From positions 4,475,001 through 4,539,000 of the forward strand of contig NZ_JACBZM010000001.1 in assembly GCF_013408525.1 (NCBI RefSeq): a DNA stretch of 64,000 bases. Direction: 5' to 3'. Under the pieces are notes generated by a model that did no database searches, had not been told where the DNA came from, and worked only from the letters and a program-made list of their open reading frames with translations. Source of the stretch: Nocardioides aromaticivorans. GTDB lineage: Bacteria; Actinomycetota; Actinomycetes; Propionibacteriales; Nocardioidaceae. Positions 59,450-64,000 of the stretch are shown in pieces. Made by a program: the position numbers and the translations under genes. Position 1 is the stretch's first letter. Every line of letters starts with the position of its first letter.

Positions 59450-60561
59450 GCGCCGTCCTCCGCCAGCAGGTCGTGGAGGAGTCCGGCGAGCAGGCGCGTC
59501 CGGGGCAGCAGGTGCGCGACGAGGACGTGCTCGTCAGGGGCGTGGGCGCCGCCGCCCACCGCCCCGAGGCCGTCGAGGGTGGGGGTGCCGACGCCGGCGG
59601 TGAAGTTGCCGTCCGAGGCCCCGCCGACGGAGAGCGACGTCAACGGGTCCAGGCCCAGCTGCTCGGCGAGGGCGACGGCGCGGTCGTACAGCGCCGCCGT
59701 CGCGTCGGCCGTCAACGGCGGCCGGTTCGGTCCGCCGAGGACCCGCACCCGGGCATCCGGCAGGACCGCCTCGAGGTCGGTGATCGCGGCGTGGATCCGC
59801 TGCTGCTCGGCGTCGTCGCGGACCCGGACATCGACGCCGAAGCCGGCGGCGGCCGGGACGGTGTTGATCGTCGTACCGGCGTCCAGGCGGGTCGGCGTGA
59901 CCGTCGTACCGGCATCAGGATCGCTCAGCGCCGCGACCGCGAGCACCTGGTGGGCCGCCTCCACGGTGGCGTTCACGCCGCGCTCGGGCTCGAGGCCCGC
60001 GTGCGCGGCGCGCCCCTCGACCAGCACGTCGTACCGGGACACGCCCTTGCGCTCGGTCTTGAGGGCTCCGCCCGGTCCCGCCGCCTCGAGCACCAGCGCG
60101 GCACGGCAGCCGCGGGCCTCGTCCTCGATGAGTCCTCGCGAGGACGGCGAGCCGATCTCCTCGTCCCCGGTGATCAGCAGGCACACGCCCGTCCGGTCGT
60201 CGAGCGCGGCGACGGCCCGCAGCGCCATGGCCACCCCGGCCTTCATGTCGAAGCAGCCCGGTCCTCGCAGCACGCCGTTGACGACGGCGCAGGGGTTGTC
60301 GGCCAGCGAGCCGATCGGCCACACGGTGTCGTGGTGCCCCAGCACGAGCACCCGGGCGGGTCCGAACCGCCACCGCAGGTGCGTCCAGCCGTCACGCACG
60401 ATGCGCTCGGGCGCGACACCGAGGAGGCGCGTGCCCAGGTCCGCGACGACCTCGGCGCTGCGCGCGACGGCTGCCTTGTCCTCGGTCGGGGACTCGCAGC
60501 GCACCAGCGCGCCGATGTCGGCGACGAGGTCGGCTTCGGTCAGGGCATCCAGCAGGGGCAC
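59443..60561 (-). CDS. M20-family deacylase/carboxypeptidase
   Basis: 372 residues, di-zinc hydrolase. Metal-binding motifs are GHHDTVWP, GCFDMKAG with the bridging Asp, and the catalytic Glu in ITGDEEIGS. The dimerisation domain inserts from about 175 (VSRYDVLVEGRAAHAGLEPE); a final His is in GGGAHAPDEHV. Relatives are carboxypeptidase G2-like and N-acyl-amino-acid deacylases. In the operon with a GNAT and NSAR it fits the L-specific desuccinylase. First gene of the set; GTG start. Confidence 0.88.
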   Translation of the reverse strand: MPLLDALTEADLVADIGALVRCESPTEDKAAVARSAEVVADLGTRLLGVAPERIVRDGWTHLRWRFGPARVLVLGHHDTVWPIGSLADNPCAVVNGVLRGPGCFDMKAGVAMALRAVAALDDRTGVCLLITGDEEIGSPSSRGLIEDEARGCRAALVLEAAGPGGALKTERKGVSRYDVLVEGRAAHAGLEPERGVNATVEAAHQVLAVAALSDPDAGTTVTPTRLDAGTTINTVPAAAGFGVDVRVRDDAEQQRIHAAITDLEAVLPDARVRVLGGPNRPPLTADATAALYDRAVALAEQLGLDPLTSLSVGGASDGNFTAGVGTPTLDGLGAVGGGAHAPDEHVLVAHLLPRTRLLAGLLHDLLAEDGAC

Positions 60562-60584
60562 CGGTCCAGCATCCCGAGCGTCCC

Positions 60585-60596
60585 GACGGCGCCGTC
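60585..60596. promoter_or_regulatory. 12-bp palindrome upstream of the M20-GNAT-NSAR operon
   Basis: GACGGCGCCGTC is an exact dyad 24 nt upstream of the M20 GTG, inside the 94-bp gap to the DUF3352 gene. It may be an operator (PucR is the obvious candidate); in this GC-rich DNA chance occurrence is not negligible. Confidence 0.3.
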
Positions 60597-60655
60597 TGTG
60601 GTGCCGGACAAGATTTCCCGTCCGCGTTCGGTCCGTTCGATGAAGCGGGGTCGCC

Positions 60656-62458
60656 CTAGTCGAACGCGAGCCGGAGCTGGACCCGGTAGCGGTCGCCCTC
60701 CTTCGAGACGGCGCCGCCCAGCGTGGCGAGCGAGTCGACGTCCTTCGCCGTCAGGTCGCCCTCGGACAACGTCTCCAGCCAGTGGCCGGCGCCGAGGTCG
60801 GTGTAGGCGAGGGCCACGGCGTCGTCGGCGTCCGGCAGGGCGTCCTCGAAGCGGCCCGAGTCGCCCAGCGTCTCGTCGGGGTCGACCAGCTCGGCGAGGT
60901 ACGACGGGCTGGGGCCGATGACGAGGCCGTCGTCGGTGCGCTCCGAGCCCAGGAGCTCGGACAGCTCCTTCGTCCCGCGCAGCTTGGCGAGGGCCGCCTC
61001 GATCCTCTCCGGGTCGCCGGTGACCCGGACGGCGATGGGCAGGTCCTCGACGGACTCGTCGTCCACGAACCTCTCGAAGCCGTCCCCGGCCGCGAAGGCG
61101 ATCGCGTCGCCGCCGAGGTCCTCGAGGTCGGCGGGGGAGAGACCCGTGGCCTTCTCGAAGGAGGCGATCAGCTCGTCCCCCTCCTGCTCGAGGAGGAGCT
61201 GGTTGCGGGTCAGCGCCCGCTCGGCCCAACCGTCGGCGAGGCCGCCGCCGAACGCCACGACCGTGTCGGCCGGCAGGCCTGCGATCGCGTCCCGCGCGCC
61301 GGCGTCGTCGTAGATGCCGTCGTACCCGGTCAGGAAGGGGTCGGCCACGACGTCGAGTTCGACGCCGCCGTCGTCGAAGCGGACGGTCCCGCCGAGCCCG
61401 GAGAAGTCCTCGAGGGCCTTGCGGGTCTCCGCCGGGATCTCGAAGAAGTCCTCCTCGTCGCCGTCCGAGCCCTCGCCGGACCCACCGTCCTCGAGGTCGC
61501 CGTACTGCCGCTCGTAATAGTCGGTGAGCTCCTTGTCGAACTCCTTCTGCTCGGCGCGGGTGAGCTCGTCGTACCTGTCCATCCGGTCCCAGAGCGCCTC
61601 CTCCTCCGGCGACATCTCCGGCGCGGCGTCTTGGCCGGCGAGGTCCTCCTCGATGACGGACGAGAAGTCCGAGACCACGGTGGCTGCGGTGACCATCGCG
61701 CTGACCGGGTCGAGCGAGCCCAGCGGGCCTGCGGCGAACAGGAAGAACGGGAACCCGTCGCTCACGTCCAGCAGGGCCTGGCCGGCCTCCGGCGCGGCGT
61801 ACAGGGTCACCACCCCGGGATCGCCGGTGGCGCCGGTGAGCTCCTTGAAGTCCTGGTCCCCGGCCAGGTCGGCATCCTCCGCGTCGGCCCGGACCTGCTC
61901 CGCGATCTCGTCGCTCTCGGCCAGGATCGCCCAGCCGTCACCGACGGTGAAGCCGAACTCGTCGTCGCCGCAGCTGTCGGCGACCTTCGCGAGCCCCCTC
62001 CGCGCGCCGTCGGGGTCGGAGACCTGGAGCGCCACGACGAGCGCCGGCTCCTCCAGGGGTACGACGGCCAGCGCGCCGCGGTCGCCCGCCCAGTCCTCGA
62101 CCTCGCGCCACGGCAGGTCGCAGCCGCCGTCCTCGGCGATGCTCTCGACGAGCGACTTGCGCAGGTCGTCCTGGCTCCCGATCCCGAGCTCCTTCGCGAG
62201 CGAGGGGATCCGCTTCAACGCCCGGTACGCCGCCACCTTCTGGCCACCCGGCGGGTCGAGGTCGACGGCGACGTAGGCCAGCGTGTCGGCGGGGAGTGCC
62301 TCGGCCGGCTGGGGTCCCTGCGCCGCCCACACCTGCCACGCCCACGCGCCGCCACCGACGACCGCGGCGACGCCGACGATCCCGGCGATGGCCGCTGCCC
62401 GACGGCGCGGCCGGCGGGGCTCGGTGGGCGGAAGGGGAACGGCGTCGGCGAGGGTCAC
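60656..62458 (-). CDS. DUF3352 family membrane-anchored protein
   Basis: 600 residues. One N-terminal transmembrane helix (AAAIAGIVGVAAVVGGGAWA) follows an arginine-rich cytosolic start (PRRPRRR); the rest is extracytoplasmic and very acidic. ALPADTLAYVAVDLDPPGGQ and repeated halves (AGLPADTVVAFGG) are typical of DUF3352. A disordered Gly/Ser/Asp/Glu segment lies in the middle. Start: GTG 62458 lies 6 nt after TACGGT (62470-62465 on this strand), while GTG 62464 directly abuts it, so 62458 is preferred as a leaderless start. Function unknown. Confidence 0.85.
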   Translation of the reverse strand: MTLADAVPLPPTEPRRPRRRAAAIAGIVGVAAVVGGGAWAWQVWAAQGPQPAEALPADTLAYVAVDLDPPGGQKVAAYRALKRIPSLAKELGIGSQDDLRKSLVESIAEDGGCDLPWREVEDWAGDRGALAVVPLEEPALVVALQVSDPDGARRGLAKVADSCGDDEFGFTVGDGWAILAESDEIAEQVRADAEDADLAGDQDFKELTGATGDPGVVTLYAAPEAGQALLDVSDGFPFFLFAAGPLGSLDPVSAMVTAATVVSDFSSVIEEDLAGQDAAPEMSPEEEALWDRMDRYDELTRAEQKEFDKELTDYYERQYGDLEDGGSGEGSDGDEEDFFEIPAETRKALEDFSGLGGTVRFDDGGVELDVVADPFLTGYDGIYDDAGARDAIAGLPADTVVAFGGGLADGWAERALTRNQLLLEQEGDELIASFEKATGLSPADLEDLGGDAIAFAAGDGFERFVDDESVEDLPIAVRVTGDPERIEAALAKLRGTKELSELLGSERTDDGLVIGPSPSYLAELVDPDETLGDSGRFEDALPDADDAVALAYTDLGAGHWLETLSEGDLTAKDVDSLATLGGAVSKEGDRYRVQLRLAFD

Positions 62459-62553
62459 CGCCACACCGTAGGTGTGATCCGAGGTGCGTGAGGGGCGAAC
62501 GGGACAGGTCAGGGGTCCCGGATCTGCGTGTTACCCCCGGTTGCATCTACCCA

Positions 62554-62582
62554 TTGTCCGCAACACGGACTTGCACTAACTT
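62554..62582 (+). promoter_or_regulatory. promoter of the AurF-like gene with internal dyad
   Basis: -35 TTGTCC (62554-62559), 17-nt spacer, -10 TAACTT (62577-62582), 7 nt to the ATG, so probably leaderless. The inverted repeat GTCCG-CAACA-CGGAC (62556-62570) lies between the two elements and could bind a repressor. Confidence 0.6.
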
Positions 62583-62589
62583 GGCGGGC

Positions 62590-63558
62590 ATGGGATCGAT
62601 CGGATCGAGCCAGCAGGAGTACCACGACCTCCTCCGGACGCTGTCCGAGGCGTCGGTCGAGCACCACTTCGACGCGTTCACCGATGTCGCCTGGGACGAC
62701 CCGGAGAACGCGATCGACCCGCAGGACCCGCGCTGGATCCTGCCCTCGGTCGACGCGCTCGGCCGGACGGAGTGGTACCGCTCGCTCCCGCGGGAGCGCC
62801 AGATCGAGGTCGGCTTCTACCGCCAGACCAACGTGGTCAAGGTGGGCCTGCAGTTCGAGCAGGTGCTGATCGCCGGCCTGATGATGTACTGCCTCGACCT
62901 CCCCAACGGGCGCCCGGAGTTCCGCTACTCCACGCACGAGGCGACCGAGGAGTGCCACCACACGCAGATGTTCCAGGAGTTCGTGAACCGGACCGGCCTC
63001 GACGTCGCCGGGTCCCACACGCTCTTCCGGGCGCTGGGCCCGTTCCTGCCGCTCGCGGCCAAGCACCTGCCCTTCATCTTCTTCATCGGCGTGCTCGGCG
63101 GCGAGGAGCCGATCGACTACGTGCAGAAGGTGATGCTGCGCTCGGGCGAGGAGATGCACCCGCTGCTGCGCCGGATCAGCCAGATCCACGTCGCCGAGGA
63201 GGCGCGCCACATCGGCTTCGCGCACCAGTACCTCGAGCACCGCGCGCCTCGTCTCGGCCGCTTCCACCGGCTGTTCGCCTCCGTGCTGACCCCGGTCCTG
63301 ATGCGCGTGCTGTGCGACGCGATCGTCGTTCCGGGACGCAAGGCGGTCAAGGACATGGGGATCCCGCCCGAGGTCGTGCGCGAGGTGTGGTGGGAGAGCC
63401 CGGAGTCGCGCGAGTTCCTGCGCGACATGTTCGGCGACGTGCGGATGCTGGCCGACGAGCTCGGCCTGATGAACCCGGTGTCCCGCCGCGTGTGGCGGGC
63501 GCTCGGCATCGCCGGCCGCTCCAACCGGTTCCGCAGCGAACCGGCCCGCGCGGCCTGA
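62590..63558 (+). CDS. AurF-type diiron oxygenase
   Basis: 322 residues of the p-aminobenzoate N-oxygenase AurF family. The diiron ligand pattern is visible: an early Glu (LQFEQVLIAG), EATEECHHTQMF (E-x2-H), GGEEPIDY, and HVAEEARHIGFA (H-x3-E-x2-H). Cytosolic. AurF oxidises arylamines; other members act on varied substrates, and many actinobacteria carry stand-alone copies. No biosynthetic cluster surrounds it here, so the substrate is unknown. Divergent from the DUF3352 gene, with its own promoter. Confidence 0.88.
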   Translation: MGSIGSSQQEYHDLLRTLSEASVEHHFDAFTDVAWDDPENAIDPQDPRWILPSVDALGRTEWYRSLPRERQIEVGFYRQTNVVKVGLQFEQVLIAGLMMYCLDLPNGRPEFRYSTHEATEECHHTQMFQEFVNRTGLDVAGSHTLFRALGPFLPLAAKHLPFIFFIGVLGGEEPIDYVQKVMLRSGEEMHPLLRRISQIHVAEEARHIGFAHQYLEHRAPRLGRFHRLFASVLTPVLMRVLCDAIVVPGRKAVKDMGIPPEVVREVWWESPESREFLRDMFGDVRMLADELGLMNPVSRRVWRALGIAGRSNRFRSEPARAA

Positions 63559-63568
63559 CCGAGGGCCG

Positions 63569-64000
63569 TCAGTCCGCGAGGTACCAGTCGGGAAGCCGGC
63601 CCGGCTGCAGGTCGGTCGGGTCGCCCGGCCGGGTGAGGGTGAGCACGGCACGCACGATCTCCGGCCGGTCGTGGAGCGCGTCCTCGATCGCGCCGAGGCG
63701 ACCGGCGACATCGGACTCGGGCGCGTCGCCGACGAGGTCGACCGCGGCGACCAGGAAGATCCGGTCCGCGCCGACCCACTCCATGTAGAGATAGCTGATC
63801 CGGGCGATCTCGGGGTGGTCGAGCAGCGCCCGCAGCGCGATGTCGCGGGTCAGCGGCGTCACGGTCTCCCCGGTGAGGAAGTCCATGTTGCGCCGGATGA
63901 GGAAGAGCGCGACGACGCCGAGCAGCAGGCCCACGACGATGGACCCGACCGCGTCCCAGACGGCCTCGCCGGTCACCTGGTGCAGCAGGATGCCGAGGAA
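63569..64000 (-). CDS. cation diffusion facilitator family transporter (5' end outside window)
   Basis: The last 143 residues of a - strand gene running off the right edge. It shows the final transmembrane helix ([20 protein letters not shown]) preceded by GEAVWDA, the usual CDF helix-5/6 region with its metal-site Asp, then the cytosolic C-terminal domain ([39 protein letters not shown]). The family exports Zn, Mn or Fe by proton antiport. The internal ATG at 63976 is not the start; the frame is open to the window end. Confidence 0.85.
   Translation of the reverse strand, partial: FLGILLHQVTGEAVWDAVGSIVVGLLLGVVALFLIRRNMDFLTGETVTPLTRDIALRALLDHPEIARISYLYMEWVGADRIFLVAAVDLVGDAPESDVAGRLGAIEDALHDRPEIVRAVLTLTRPGDPTDLQPGRLPDWYLAD

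Overview
The window is a contiguous chromosomal segment of a high-GC actinobacterium. Very G+C-rich third codon positions, frequent GTG starts, an actinobacterial 23S-5S segment, and the order tlyA-nadK-recN-pyrG-nudix-xerD-parA-scpA-scpB-rluB-cmk-der all point to Actinomycetia. The gene content (DUF3516 helicase, small RHH-like gene after parA, imuA'/imuB/dnaE2) best fits Nocardioides or a relative. The genus is my inference; no 16S gene is inside the window.

Layout. 1-3694: end of an rRNA operon (16S-23S spacer, 23S, 5S, strong terminator). 3830-29044: mostly + strand housekeeping: an SSB-like protein, a DUF1015 protein (-), HAD phosphatase, the tlyA/nadK/recN operon, CTP synthase, ADP-ribose pyrophosphatase, an Lrp regulator with alanine dehydrogenase, XerD, a DUF3516 helicase, ParA with a small RHH-like protein, ScpA/ScpB, RluB, an AraC/VOC pair, prephenate dehydrogenase, Cmk, PlsC-like acyltransferase, Der, then the SOS-controlled imuA'-imuB pair. 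29139-37800: assorted genes, then dnaE2 with its own SOS box, so the mutasome is split by about 5.4 kb. 37895-37971: tRNA-Pro(GGG).

38009-44234 is an amino-acid catabolic block. A divergent Lrp regulator faces ddaH-ocd-ctlX, which together could convert (methyl)arginine to citrulline, citrulline to ornithine, and ornithine to proline. It is followed on the other strand by tdh-kbl-hutD (threonine to glycine + acetyl-CoA). 44392-60561 is a peptide/D-amino-acid block. On the + strand are an S12 serine hydrolase, an M19 dipeptidase, a complete dipeptide ABC importer (fused ATPases, two permeases, lipoprotein) and a 991-residue fusion of an erythromycin-esterase-like domain to an S9 prolyl oligopeptidase. 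Converging on it is a - strand set of M20 deacylase, GNAT acyltransferase, enolase-superfamily N-succinylamino-acid racemase and a PucR regulator. The first three match the known irreversible D- to L-amino-acid conversion route. The tail (60656-64000) holds a DUF3352 protein, an AurF-type diiron oxygenase and the 3' part of a cation-diffusion-facilitator gene.

Regulatory signals: at least a dozen genes have a TANNNT -10-like hexamer only 6-7 nt before the start codon, suggesting leaderless mRNAs. Two LexA/SOS boxes lie in -35/-10 spacers. Paired GCGCAA-type inverted repeats lie between lrp and ddaH. A 162-nt imperfect palindrome spans the end of imuA' and contains the imuB ribosome-binding site. 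No CRISPR array, prophage or insertion sequence was seen.
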